From Larkinella punicea (GTDB lineage: Bacteria > Bacteroidota > Bacteroidia > Cytophagales > Spirosomataceae), in assembly GCF_003334855.1 (NCBI RefSeq), contig NZ_QOWE01000035.1, positions 1 to 64,000 of the forward strand: a stretch of 64,000 bases of DNA, written 5' to 3'. Shown in pieces: positions 17,240 through 26,833 of the stretch. The notes beneath the pieces are model-generated. The model searched no databases. It was given only the letters and a program-made list of their open reading frames with translations, and was not told where the DNA came from. Each line of letters starts with the position of its first letter. Within the stretch, counting starts at the first letter, position 1. Position numbers and translations under genes: made by a program.

Positions 17240-20200
17240 TCATTTAAATCCATACGCTTTTATCCCAACCTGATTAATCCCAATTAAAACCGTATTTCCA
17301 ACCGGCAGCACGCTCCGGACATCGCCTTTGAGCAGAAATCCGGATTGGGGTTGCGGTACATACGAAAACTGGCCTTTTCCGTTGCCTTTCAGCAGAACAC
17401 CGTAGTTGGCGTCGTACTTCCCGAACCGCAACCGCGCCCGGCTGATGTTGCCGCACAGGAGCAGGTCCTTCTTGCCGTCGTGGTCGTAATCGAAGGCAGT
17501 GAGCGCAAAAACCGGGGAGACCTGCACCTCGACGGGCAACGCCTTTTCCTGCCATTTTCCCTGTGCCGTACTTTCAAAATACGTGGTTTTCAGGTGATTG
17601 GCTTCCAGCCGATCCACGTCTTTCAACTCTTCTTCCGTGAAAATATCCTTCATCGTCGCGTCGGCGTAGCTTTTGTAATCCGGGAAGCGCGTTCGCATGA
17701 TGCTGAGCTGATCCAGCAATTCGTCGCGGGTTACGTAAGGATACGATTTGCCCTGAATGTAGAAACACAGAATCGGATCGACCGAACCGTTGTCGTCGAA
17801 GTCCTTGTAAAACAGTTCGGCGGGTTCTTTGTCACTGGCTTTGCACTGTGTGTTCAGGCCCTGATTGCCCACCACCAGATCCGGTTTGCCGTCGCCATTC
17901 AGGTCATCAACCAGCAGTTTATTCCACCAGCCCCGGTATTCCTTGTCAAAATAGGTCTTGGTCTGATCCGTAAATTTTCCGCCGTCGTTTCCGAAAACCG
18001 TTACCGGCATCCACTCGCCCACCACCACCAGCTCCGGTTTTTTATCGCCGTTGAGGTCGGTCCAGGCCGCATCGGTCACCATGCCAATGCGCTGGAGATC
18101 GGGAGCCAGGCTCGCCGTTTGGTCGGTAAATTTCCCCTTACCGTCGTTGATCAACATAAAACTCGGGGGCGTTTCGGGATAGCGGCCCGGAATCACCCGC
18201 CCGCCCACGAACAAATCCGGTTTGCCATCGCCGTTGAGGTCAGCCACCCGAACACAGCTTTTGCTGGTGCGCATGGCGGGCAATGCCGCCGGATTTTTGG
18301 TAAAGTTTCCCTTACCATCATTTATATAAAGCCGATCCTGCAACAAGGCGTCGTCGGGCATGAAATTCGCGTAGCCACCGCTGCACACGTACAAATCCTT
18401 CAACCCGTCGCCGTTGGCATCGAAGAAAACCGCATCGGCGTCATCGCTGGCTTTGTCGGTATCCAGCGCGGGTTGGGCTTTTTGTAAAAACTGCTGGTTG
18501 GCTTGCTGGAGAAAAACCGCCCCGGCCTGGCCGCTGCCACCACCCACAAAGACGTCTTCCAGCCCGTCGCCGTTGACATCGGCTTTGGTCAGACACGGCC
18601 CCACAAACGACGCCGGGTTGACCAGCAGCGGCTGCCGTTTGAAATCATTGACGGTATTTTTCGGATGCGGATACACCACCGGCGTTTTCATTTCCGTAAA
18701 AATAGCGGGAGCGGAGGGCGTTGACCGCCGGGACATTTTGGCATCCTTTTCCGAAACCATCAGCACCTGATCGGCTTTGACGTTGGTCAGCAGTTGTTGT
18801 TTGTCGCCCGGCCACACAATGCGCAGCGAGTCGATGGTTGATTCTTTTCCCAGCCCAAAATGCAGAATGGGCGACACGCTCGACTGATAGCCGCGCGACG
18901 GCATTTGCTCCAGATACTGCTGCCGGCCGTTCCGGTACAGGGTCACTTTAGCGCCCAGTCCAAAGCGGTTGGCCCCGATACCGTCCAGTTTTACGTTCAG
19001 GTAGTGGTTTTTGAGTTGGCTACCGGCTTCGTTCCGGTAAACAAAAGCCGGTTTGTTGATGTTGTTGATGACCAGATCCAAGTCGCCATCGTTGTCGAGA
19101 TCGGCATACACCGCGCCGTTGCTGTTCGAGGGCAGATTCATGCCCCACGCCCGGCTGACGTCGGTGAAGGTGAGGTCACCATTGTTTTTAAAGGCGTAAT
19201 TAATCACATCGGAAGCCGGTATTTTGTAGACCAGTTCCAGCAAATCCTGGCGCATGACCTTGCGGTTGAGCAGAAAATCGCCCATGTATTTCAGGAAATC
19301 CTGATTGGTATAGTCGCGCAGATAACCGTTGGTAACAAAAAGATCCTTCCAGCCGTCGTTGTCGTAGTCGGCCAGGAGGGGAGCCCAACTCCAGTCGGTG
19401 TTGGAAATGCCGGACAACTGCCCCACTTCACTGAATTCGGGAATGCCGCCGGTTCCTCTCTTGCCATCCGTACCAATATTCAATTGCAGCATGTTCCGCA
19501 TGTGCTGGTAATAAAATCCCGAATTGACGGCCAGATCGAACTTTTCGTAATTGTCGGGCGACATCAGGAGTTTCTGCCGCCGGTTGTCTTCGGGCAGCAT
19601 GTCGAGCGTCAGAATATCGGGCCGGGCGTCGTTGTTCATGTCGGCAACATCATTTCCCATCGAGAAATGGGAAATGTGGCCGATGCCGGTTTGCAACTGG
19701 TTTGTGAATGTCCCGTTCCGGTTGTTGAGGTACAGAAAATCAGGAACGTTGTAGTCGTTGGAAACATACAGATCGGGCCAGCCGTCGCCATTCAGGTCGG
19801 AGACGCCCAACCCCAGGCCGTAGCTCAGCACCGAATTGAGCAGACCCGCCCGTTCGGTTACATCCTCGAAACGGGTTCCGGTATTCCGAAGCAGGCACAC
19901 CCCGATTTCCGGGCTTTTTTTCTTCATCAGATCCGCCGTGGCATCCGGGTCGAGGATGGGCAAAAGCCGGGGGTTGTGATTGAGCAGAAACAGGTCCAGA
20001 TCGCCATCGCGGTCGTAGTCGAAAAACGTTCCCTGGGTCGTTTGGCCGGGTCGGTCCAGCCCCCATTTGGCGGTTTGATCGGAAAAACGGGGAATGCCCT
20101 GCGCATCGGGGCCGTCGTTGATAAACAGTTGGGGTGTCCGTTTTTGGGGTGGCAGACTTCCCGAATAGGATAGAAAGAGATCAAGTCGCCCGTCGCCGTT

Positions 20201-20608
20201 GACATCGGCCATCGTAACGCCCGTTCGCCAGGGCCCTTCGCGTCCGGCCACGCCCGCGGTGGCGGTGATATCGGTAAATTTGAGATTGCCTTTGTTGAGG
20301 TACAACTGGTTCGGAACCATGTTGCCGCTGAAATAAATATCTTCCAGGCCGTCGCCGTTCAGATCACCAACGGCAACCCCGCCACCGTTGTAAAAATATT
20401 CGTACATCAGCACGTTGGTATTCAGCCCTTCGTTTAGCGTGTTGACGAACGAAATGCCGGTTTGCTCCGGGGAAAGCAGCGTAAACAGCGGAGGTCCCGT
20501 GTCGGGGGCCGTCTGCTCCGTGGAAGCCGGTTTTTTCTGGCAACCCGTCGACAAAAAGACCATCACGATGATAAGACCACTCCAAAAAGCGCGTAAAAAA
20601 AGCGTCAT
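17240..20608 (-). CDS. Large VCBS/FG-GAP repeat lipoprotein with ASPIC/UnbV domain
   Basis: Envelope lipoprotein of 1122 residues (lipobox LSTGC, cysteine 23). It contains at least twelve calcium-binding-type VCBS/FG-GAP blades with the D-x-N-x-D-G pattern, for example DLNGDGLEDIYFSGN, DVNGDGRLDLFLSYSG and DLNGDGKPDLVVGNQG. They form two beta-propeller-like halves separated by an ASPIC/UnbV domain at about 560-635 (RFGLGAKVTLYRNG, LHFGLGKES, IVWPGDKQQ). Proteins of this class are surface exposed and presumed to bind polysaccharide or protein; automatic names such as RNA-binding protein are not supported. It lies downstream of the SusC/SusD pair, past a terminator, and upstream of the haloperoxidase-type gene. 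Confidence 0.85.
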   Translation of the reverse strand: MTLFLRAFWSGLIIVMVFLSTGCQKKPASTEQTAPDTGPPLFTLLSPEQTGISFVNTLNEGLNTNVLMYEYFYNGGGVAVGDLNGDGLEDIYFSGNMVPNQLYLNKGNLKFTDITATAGVAGREGPWRTGVTMADVNGDGRLDLFLSYSGSLPPQKRTPQLFINDGPDAQGIPRFSDQTAKWGLDRPGQTTQGTFFDYDRDGDLDLFLLNHNPRLLPILDPDATADLMKKKSPEIGVCLLRNTGTRFEDVTERAGLLNSVLSYGLGLGVSDLNGDGWPDLYVSNDYNVPDFLYLNNRNGTFTNQLQTGIGHISHFSMGNDVADMNNDARPDILTLDMLPEDNRRQKLLMSPDNYEKFDLAVNSGFYYQHMRNMLQLNIGTDGKRGTGGIPEFSEVGQLSGISNTDWSWAPLLADYDNDGWKDLFVTNGYLRDYTNQDFLKYMGDFLLNRKVMRQDLLELVYKIPASDVINYAFKNNGDLTFTDVSRAWGMNLPSNSNGAVYADLDNDGDLDLVINNINKPAFVYRNEAGSQLKNHYLNVKLDGIGANRFGLGAKVTLYRNGRQQYLEQMPSRGYQSSVSPILHFGLGKESTIDSLRIVWPGDKQQLLTNVKADQVLMVSEKDAKMSRRSTPSAPAIFTEMKTPVVYPHPKNTVNDFKRQPLLVNPASFVGPCLTKADVNGDGLEDVFVGGGSGQAGAVFLQQANQQFLQKAQPALDTDKASDDADAVFFDANGDGLKDLYVCSGGYANFMPDDALLQDRLYINDGKGNFTKNPAALPAMRTSKSCVRVADLNGDGKPDLFVGGRVIPGRYPETPPSFMLINDGKGKFTDQTASLAPDLQRIGMVTDAAWTDLNGDKKPELVVVGEWMPVTVFGNDGGKFTDQTKTYFDKEYRGWWNKLLVDDLNGDGKPDLVVGNQGLNTQCKASDKEPAELFYKDFDDNGSVDPILCFYIQGKSYPYVTRDELLDQLSIMRTRFPDYKSYADATMKDIFTEEELKDVDRLEANHLKTTYFESTAQGKWQEKALPVEVQVSPVFALTAFDYDHDGKKDLLLCGNISRARLRFGKYDANYGVLLKGNGKGQFSYVPQPQSGFLLKGDVRSVLPVGNTVLIGINQVGIKAYGFK

Positions 20609-20750
20609 AAACGAAAGAATGAATGAAAAAGCACGGAAAGCTAAGTTAGGACAATTGAGTGCAATAGTTCAGAGTTTTTTTACATTGTCCTGATTGGGGC
20701 GGGTTGACTCATCCCGATTTTTTTTGGTGGCAAAAGCGGGAATGAATATC

Positions 20751-20791
20751 AAAAAAACTGGTGCCAACGCATGGTTATGCGTTGGCACCAG
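20751..20791 (-). terminator. Intrinsic terminator of the susCD operon
   Basis: CTGGTGCCAACGCAT (20758-20772) pairs perfectly with 20777-20791 around a 4-base loop. On the minus strand the 15-bp stem is followed at once by seven U residues. It stands 42 bases past the SusD stop codon, so it should end the susC-susD transcript before the VCBS gene. Confidence 0.85.
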
Positions 20792-20832
20792 GTATATTCA
20801 GAGGGATATCGACTTGTGAAAAGCGCTCAATG

Positions 20833-22683
20833 CTATTGATAGCCGGGATTTTGCACCAATTGCTTGTTCCGGTTGATCTCATCCCGACTGATCGGCAGGA
20901 AGTAGATTTTGTCGGCCCACTTCCGGTTTTCCTTGCCGGTTCCCAGGTCCTGAACGCTGTAGGAATACGTATAGTTGTCTTTGCTGTATTTATACGTCGT
21001 CACGGTTTTGCCGGGTTTCAGTTTGCCGGTGATGACAATGATCTGGGCTTGTTTTCCCAATGCCGTCGGGGCAATCATCCAGCGCCGGACATCGTAGAAC
21101 CGCTGATCTTCAAACAGCATTTCGATGTTCCGTTCGTTCTGATACCGGGTGACGAGGGCCGCCCCGGTTTCGGTAATGGCGGGCATACCCACCCGGAACC
21201 GGACTTTGTTGAGCCAGGTTTTGGCTTCGGCTTCCTGACCCAGGGCCAGACAGGCTTCGACGTAGTTTAAGACCACTTCCGTAAACCGGATTTGAATTGA
21301 TGGTACTTCCTGGCGGATGTTCTGATCGACAAGTGTCGGGTCTGGATCCATAAATTTGCGGATCGCGTAGCCCGTCCAGGTTCCGTTCCAGTTTTCGATG
21401 GAGCTGTTGCGGGTATCCAAACCGGAGTATTTGGTGGGAGCAGCCGAGCTACCTACTTCATACTCACCCATTTGAATCTGTCCGGCCGGATCAATACCGG
21501 CTCCATCGGGCGTACGGGGCTTCCATTGGGCACCATCATACAAGATGGATGCGTAGAAACGCGGATCGCGGTTTTCGTAAGGTGTTGCCGCGTGGGCCGG
21601 GTTTTTCCAGTCAAACCTCGTACCGTCCATCATCTCGTAGTTATCCACCAGTTGTTGCGTGGGTTGACTCGATGTCCAGCCGTGATAACCGTTTGGCATG
21701 TTGTTACGCGGATACCACGAACCCCAGTCGTCGAACGAAGCCCGGATGTAGTATTTGAGGAAGATGCCATCGGCTTCACCACCGTTGCGCGACAGATACA
21801 TGTTGACGTAGTTCTGCTGGCCTTCGGCCGCAGGAACCGGTGCCGTCAGGTTCAGTTTATAGCCATACTGGTTCAGATCGATTACGGCTTTGGCGGCATC
21901 CCGGGCTTTCGTCCAGCGGGCAATCCGGTCGCCACTAACGTATCCCAGCAGTTCAGGTTTGTTGAAACCGGCGATGACGGTCGACTTGGCTTTCGCCGTC
22001 GGAATGTCGTGCAGATCACTGGCGGCATACAGCAACACCCGGGCTTTCAGGGCCATAGCGGCACCCATCGTGGCGCGGCCACTGGTCAGGGTTTTCCCTT
22101 TCAGCAGAATAGCGGCCGAATCCAGGTCACTCACGATGGAGTTTACACACTCTTCGTACGTATTCCGGGCGATGGTAAAATCGGGGTTATCCAGCGTGTA
22201 AGGCGATTTGATCAGCGGAACCGCCCCATAATAACGAAGCAGTTGGTTGTAAAAATAGCCCCGCATGAAATACATTTCACCTTTCATCCGATCGGCCACT
22301 GTGGCATTGTCAAACTTGGGCTTGGCCAGGTTGGCCAGCGCAATGTTGGCCGCCCGAATCCGGGAGTACATGGCACTCCATTCCATCGTGTTTTTAACCG
22401 TTCCCAGGTTCGATGGACTTACGTTGGCTTCGTTGACATCCTGCTTTCCAAAGCTGTAAAGGGCGTTGTCGGTCTGGCAATCGAAACTCATCTGGTCCAG
22501 AACACCGTCCCGAATCCCGTTGTAAACGTCCGTCACAAAGGCTTCGGACAGGTTCTGATCCGACCAGACCGCATCCCCCGACACTTTATCGAGGGGCTTG
22601 GTATCCAGAAAATCGCTGTTGCAAGCTACCATCGTCATCCCCACGAGTAAACTGGACGACAGGCATTTTACGATATGGTTCAT
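20833..22683 (-). CDS. SusD/RagB-family outer-membrane nutrient-binding lipoprotein
   Basis: Surface lipoprotein of about 616 residues that caps the SusC-type channel and captures substrate. Signal peptide MNHIVKCLSSSLLVGMTMVAC with lipobox cysteine 21 is followed by NSDFLDTKPLDKVS, the standard SusD opening. The TPR-like N-terminal half is recognisable by ANIALANLAK and the MRGYFYNQLLRYYGAVPLI segment. The C-terminus has the family block of NERNIEMLFEDQRFYDVRRW, and ends with LPISRDEINRNKQLVQNPGY. I moved the start to the ATG six codons inside the longest frame so the signal peptide is intact. It follows susC by 22 bases, so they form an operon. The glycan or other ligand is unknown; no glycoside hydrolase lies next to it. 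Confidence 0.93.
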   Translation of the reverse strand: MNHIVKCLSSSLLVGMTMVACNSDFLDTKPLDKVSGDAVWSDQNLSEAFVTDVYNGIRDGVLDQMSFDCQTDNALYSFGKQDVNEANVSPSNLGTVKNTMEWSAMYSRIRAANIALANLAKPKFDNATVADRMKGEMYFMRGYFYNQLLRYYGAVPLIKSPYTLDNPDFTIARNTYEECVNSIVSDLDSAAILLKGKTLTSGRATMGAAMALKARVLLYAASDLHDIPTAKAKSTVIAGFNKPELLGYVSGDRIARWTKARDAAKAVIDLNQYGYKLNLTAPVPAAEGQQNYVNMYLSRNGGEADGIFLKYYIRASFDDWGSWYPRNNMPNGYHGWTSSQPTQQLVDNYEMMDGTRFDWKNPAHAATPYENRDPRFYASILYDGAQWKPRTPDGAGIDPAGQIQMGEYEVGSSAAPTKYSGLDTRNSSIENWNGTWTGYAIRKFMDPDPTLVDQNIRQEVPSIQIRFTEVVLNYVEACLALGQEAEAKTWLNKVRFRVGMPAITETGAALVTRYQNERNIEMLFEDQRFYDVRRWMIAPTALGKQAQIIVITGKLKPGKTVTTYKYSKDNYTYSYSVQDLGTGKENRKWADKIYFLPISRDEINRNKQLVQNPGYQ

Positions 22684-22705
22684 AATAGAATGATTGAGCA
22701 TTTAG

Positions 22706-25700
22706 TTAAAAACTGACTGATAAACCGGCGTTAAGTACCCGAGCCTGCGGATAGTACTGCGCGCTGCCGCTGGTCGATTCCGGATCGAACAGACCTTTCA
22801 TGGCTGGTGCATACGTCGCCAGGTTCAGTCCGTTTACATAAACCCGCAGGTTGTTCAGCCCCACTTTGCTGGAAACCAGAGACGGTAACGTATATCCGAT
22901 TTCGACGTTCTTCAGACGGATATAGTCGGTTTTTTTCAACCAGTAGCTCGTACCGTTGGAGAAATACTGGTTGCTGCGGTCAACGATGCGGGGATGTTCC
23001 GTGCTCGGGTTGTCCACCGTCCAGCGGTTATCGTAGCTCCATTTCAGGAAGTTACCGATCGTGCCTGACTCGGTTTGCAGGAAGATCTGACCACCCGCCG
23101 AAGCCTGCACCAGGATGCTGAAGTCGAAGCCTTTGTAGGACATCGTTCCGTTGAAACCGCCCTGGAACCGGGGTTGGTTGTTGCGGTCGGCCCGAACGCG
23201 GTCGTCACCGTTGATTTTCTTATCATTGTTGATGTCTTTCAGTCTCATGTCGCCGGGGCGCAGCAAGCTGGCTCCTACACCACTGTAATCCACCGTGTTC
23301 TGATCGATTTCGGCCTGTGTCGAGAAGATGCCGTCGTATTGGTACATCAGTGTACCGTTCTGCTGGTTCGGATCGTTGACGTTGCTCGGAATGGGTTTGC
23401 CGGTCGAACGCTGCCATTCGGGTGCTCCGGGGGTTTCGTCCCAGAACGTAATTTCGTTTTTGGCATACCCGCCGTTCACACTCACGCTGTAGCGCAATTC
23501 ACCCGCCTGTCCGTTGTAACCCACCCGGAATTCGTAGCCTTTGTTGGTTACTTTCCCGATGTTGGTGGCCGGCAGCGTCATCCCCGTCGTTTGCGGAATG
23601 GAAGCACTCTTGCGCCACAGGATGTTGGACCGCTTGTTCTGGAACACGTCGAACTCGAAGAAAATCTTCCCGTTCAGGGCAGACCCTTCCAGACCAATGT
23701 CGGCGTTGTTGGCCACTTCCCAGGTGAGCGTCGTGTTCGGAACACCGTTTTCATACAGCGTTTGGGCAACCTGACCACCCGTTACGTAACCCCAGTTGGC
23801 ATTGACAGCGTCACCGTAGGCATACGTAGGCAGGTAATCGTATTCACGCAAGGTGTTGTTGAAATAGACCTGATCGTTCCCCAACTGGCCCCACGATGCC
23901 CGCAGTTTCAGAGAATTGATGGCCGGAATGGCATTTTTGAAGAAATTTTCTTCCGAAATACGCCAGCCCGCCGATACACCGGGGAAGAAACCCCAACGGC
24001 TTTCTTTCGGGAACATGTATGAACCATCATACCGCCACAGGAATTCGGCGAGGTATTTTTCTTTGTAATTATACCCAGCCCGACCGAAGTAGCTCATCCG
24101 CGCCCGTTCCCAGGCAGCCGTCGTATTGCTGTTTTTCTCGGCACTACCACCAGCAAACAACTGATCGATGGCTGTGGAGGCAAAATACCGCCGGAAACCG
24201 GAGAAACCGGCCGAGTTCGACGCTTCTTTCGTGATACCCGCCAGCAGGGTGATGCCGTGGTCCTTACCAATGACGCGATCGTAGGTCAAAATACCCGACA
24301 GCAGCGAGTTGAACTGGTCGTTCGTGTATTGATTAAGTTCTGCCTGAGCGGGACCTTTTGCCACCCGGTTCAGGATGGGTTGCTTGTTGGCATCGTACGA
24401 CGTGTAATCCCAGCTATAGACGTACCAGGGCGTCTGCCATCTCTTGCCTTGCTGAATGTATTTGTCCAACGCGATACTACCGCTGAATTTCAGACCCGGA
24501 ATCCAGGGGTTGGTAACGTTGACGGTGGCATTGCTTTGCACATAATACCGCGTATCCCGGTCATAGCCGGTGGCATCCGTCGTAACCAGAACGGGTTGCT
24601 GACCGTTTTCAATGTCTGGAGCGGGCAGCCCGTTCGGCCAGAATGCCGGTTTGTTGGGATAACCCCGCATCAGCATCCGGAAAATGGCACCGGCACCCAC
24701 CGTTGGGAAAAACCGGTTTTCCTGACGACCGACCACACCCACGACGGTATTGACGTACTTGTTGACTTTGGCGTCCAGATTCATGCGGAAGTCATACTGT
24801 TTGTAACCCGTTGCGGAGTTTTTGTAGTAACCGTCCTGATTCTGGTAGTTGGCCGACACCAGGTATTTGATGTTTTCACTGCCGCCAATCAACTGGAGCG
24901 TGTGCTTCACCTGAGGAGCCCAGGTTTTCAGCGCTTCGCCGAACCAGTCGGTGTTGGGGTGTCCCCACGGATCGGAGCCATCGTTAAACTTCTTGATGTC
25001 GTCGGGCGTGAAGGCGGCTTTGGCAATCGCTCCGTTGTCGGGGCGGGTAAAGCTGCCCGTGGTTTTGAAGGCATCCGAAGCACCTTTCCAGTACTGCGGA
25101 GGCAGGTTATACACGTTGATCTCGTTGTTTAATTCGGCATATTCAGCGGCTGTTGCCATTTTGGGAATAACCGTCGCCTGCGAAAAACCCTGGTTGAAGC
25201 TATAGGACAATTCCGGTTTGCCGGTTTTGCCCCGCTTGGTCGTCACCAGAATAACGCCGTTTGCCGCGCGTGATCCATAAATGGCTGCTGCGGCATCTTT
25301 CAGGACGGAAATACTTTCGACATCCTGTGGATTGATCCGGTCGAAACCCCCGGCCCGGGCCGGAACACCGTCGATAACGATCAGGGCGTCGTTGTTTCCC
25401 AACGTGTTGGAACCCCGGATGCGGATGGCTGAACCGTCATAACCCGGTTCGCCACTGGAGTTGGTGGCAATAACGCCCGGCATCCGTCCCGCAATGGAGT
25501 TACTCATGTTCATGGCGGGTGATTTCACCAGATCCGTCCCTTTCACGGTAGCAACTGCGCCCGTAATGGTTTCTTTCTTTTGCTCACCATACCCCACAAC
25601 CACGACTTCGTTCAGGGTGCTGATGTCATCAGCCAGCTTCACATCGATCACCGACCGGCCGCCGATGGCTAATTCCTGGCTTACATAGCCAATGAATGAA

Positions 25701-25945
25701 AATACCAGCGTCGCATTTTTGTTCGGAACGTTGAGCGAATACGTACCGTCCGAGGCCGTTGTGGTTCCCTGCGTGGTGCCTTTGACCACAATACTCACGC
25801 CAGGCAGTGCGTCTCCCTGTCCACCGGTCACCTTCCCTTTTATGGTTGAGTTTTGAGCAAAAGAAAGGGTGACAGAAGCAATCATTAGATAAAGTACCAA
25901 TAGATACCTGTTTTTTGGAGGCACCCGATGAGTAGACTTTTTCAT
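22706..25945 (-). CDS. SusC/RagA-family TonB-dependent outer-membrane transporter
   Basis: Outer-membrane barrel of about 1080 residues. A signal peptide ends near SFAQ. A carboxypeptidase-like regulatory domain follows (IKGKVTGGQGDALPGVSIVV to SVIDVKL, about residues 35-110), then the TonB box LNEVVVVGYG, the plug with the DALIVIDGVPA and VESISVLKDAAAAIYGSRAANGVILV blocks, and the C-terminal barrel ending in an aromatic residue (VLNAGLSVSF). It works with the SusD-like protein to import an oligomeric nutrient using energy from TonB-ExbBD. No anti-sigma/ECF pair is adjacent and there is no N-terminal STN signalling domain. The start at MKKSTH (25945) is chosen; MRMKKS two codons upstream is equally possible. 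Confidence 0.93.
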   Translation of the reverse strand: MKKSTHRVPPKNRYLLVLYLMIASVTLSFAQNSTIKGKVTGGQGDALPGVSIVVKGTTQGTTTASDGTYSLNVPNKNATLVFSFIGYVSQELAIGGRSVIDVKLADDISTLNEVVVVGYGEQKKETITGAVATVKGTDLVKSPAMNMSNSIAGRMPGVIATNSSGEPGYDGSAIRIRGSNTLGNNDALIVIDGVPARAGGFDRINPQDVESISVLKDAAAAIYGSRAANGVILVTTKRGKTGKPELSYSFNQGFSQATVIPKMATAAEYAELNNEINVYNLPPQYWKGASDAFKTTGSFTRPDNGAIAKAAFTPDDIKKFNDGSDPWGHPNTDWFGEALKTWAPQVKHTLQLIGGSENIKYLVSANYQNQDGYYKNSATGYKQYDFRMNLDAKVNKYVNTVVGVVGRQENRFFPTVGAGAIFRMLMRGYPNKPAFWPNGLPAPDIENGQQPVLVTTDATGYDRDTRYYVQSNATVNVTNPWIPGLKFSGSIALDKYIQQGKRWQTPWYVYSWDYTSYDANKQPILNRVAKGPAQAELNQYTNDQFNSLLSGILTYDRVIGKDHGITLLAGITKEASNSAGFSGFRRYFASTAIDQLFAGGSAEKNSNTTAAWERARMSYFGRAGYNYKEKYLAEFLWRYDGSYMFPKESRWGFFPGVSAGWRISEENFFKNAIPAINSLKLRASWGQLGNDQVYFNNTLREYDYLPTYAYGDAVNANWGYVTGGQVAQTLYENGVPNTTLTWEVANNADIGLEGSALNGKIFFEFDVFQNKRSNILWRKSASIPQTTGMTLPATNIGKVTNKGYEFRVGYNGQAGELRYSVSVNGGYAKNEITFWDETPGAPEWQRSTGKPIPSNVNDPNQQNGTLMYQYDGIFSTQAEIDQNTVDYSGVGASLLRPGDMRLKDINNDKKINGDDRVRADRNNQPRFQGGFNGTMSYKGFDFSILVQASAGGQIFLQTESGTIGNFLKWSYDNRWTVDNPSTEHPRIVDRSNQYFSNGTSYWLKKTDYIRLKNVEIGYTLPSLVSSKVGLNNLRVYVNGLNLATYAPAMKGLFDPESTSGSAQYYPQARVLNAGLSVSF

Positions 25946-26059
25946 ACGCATAAGACGGATTAGATTAAGTAAGTAATAGAGTTGGTAAGATTGAACAGGC
26001 AATACTTTTTCACGTGTAGGGAAGCGTGGACAGCAAGAAGACTATAGGTGTCACTAAGA

Positions 26060-26085
26060 CCCCCGGTGTCTGATAAAACCGGGGG
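26060..26085. repeat. 8-bp GC hairpin in the susC leader region
   Basis: CCCCCGGT (26060-26067) pairs with ACCGGGGG (26078-26085) around a 10-base loop, about 115 bases upstream of the susC start codon. It could be a leader structure of the susC message; there is no U-tract on either strand. Confidence 0.5.
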
Positions 26086-26598
26086 CGCTAGTCAAAAAGG
26101 ATTGGGAAATGAATTAAACTGGGGGGAACCCCGAATGATTGTAGTAATTGTTTATCATAATTAATAGAGATGGTTTGAAACAATTGAATTATGCAAAGGA
26201 AAAATTATTCCCCGAATTATTTCGTCAATTTGCAACAGAATAGAGAAGAAAAATACCATCCTGTTACCTGTTACAGCGACCTAATTTGGTAAAATGAATT
26301 GCCTGCCGAATTTACATTGAAAAACGCCTGCGTGGGGGCGAGGATCGTAATTCAAACGTTAAGTTAAGAATAGAATATAAATAATAAAATATTGGAACAA
26401 TAAAAGTCAAAACGAAGTCAAAACCGGTTAAAAATCAGTCACTCACCGGTGACTGTCGACCCGGATTCTCCAGGATTATGTCGGACAAATAAGATAAATG
26501 ATCCTAATTTAATTGGTTATCCGCAACCGTACGGTGATTGATCCGGCATGTCGGGCCGTGTGCCGTTGCAGGGCGGTTTGTTAGGTTTCTACAAAATG

Positions 26599-26715
26599 GT
26601 GCAAGGTGCTGAAAAACAGGTTATTAATGATGGATATCGAATGTTGAATAACGAAAGCCGGGTCAATCACTTCGTTATTCAACATTCAACATTCGATATT
26701 TTAACACCTGCTGCA
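26599..26715. repeat. Composite palindrome, ATATCGAATGTTGAATAACGAA type
   Basis: ATATCGAATGTTGAATAACGAA (26634-26655) faces its reverse complement at 26671-26699, which holds one extra TGTTGAA unit. Outer, weaker arms (GGTGCAAGGTGCTG near 26599 and CAGCAGG/CTGCACC near 26708) extend the symmetry. It is about 120 bases upstream of the first permease gene. Confidence 0.7.
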
Positions 26716-26793
26716 CCTACGAGTTATCGGGGCATTAACTTTTTTTAACAGGCTGTTTATAAGGCAGAACGATGGTTGAAAGGGGATAGGAAG

Positions 26794-26801
26794 TACCTTT
26801 A
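26794..26801 (+). promoter_or_regulatory. Possible -7 element of the first permease gene
   Basis: TACCTTTA matches seven of eight positions of TAnnTTTG and would give a leader of about 26 bases before the ATG at 26834. No good -33 TTTG is at the right distance, so this is weak. Confidence 0.25.
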
Positions 26802-26833
26802 GGGCGACCAAATCCGGCTTGCCAACGGGGCTT

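Larger units (their letters stand above)
25946..26833. other. 890-base divergent regulatory region between susC and the permease array
   Basis: The stretch is conspicuously A+T-rich around 26100-26540 and contains no convincing gene. It must hold the promoters of susC (leftward) and of the first permease (rightward), but I found no full -33/-7 pair for susC. Structured elements are a hairpin at 26060-26085 and a long composite palindrome at 26599-26715. A stray copy of the TTCTACAAAATGG repeat word occurs at about 26587-26600. Confidence 0.55.

Noticed and set aside
26548-26748. 66-residue frame upstream of the first permease
   Set aside because: Most of it translates the palindrome at 26599-26715.
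26735-26749. Shared TTAACTTTTTTTAAC upstream of permeases 1 and 5 (second copy 45124-45138) as a regulatory site
   Set aside because: The second copy is the end of a palindrome arm, distances to the start codons differ, and the word is simple, so I do not claim function.
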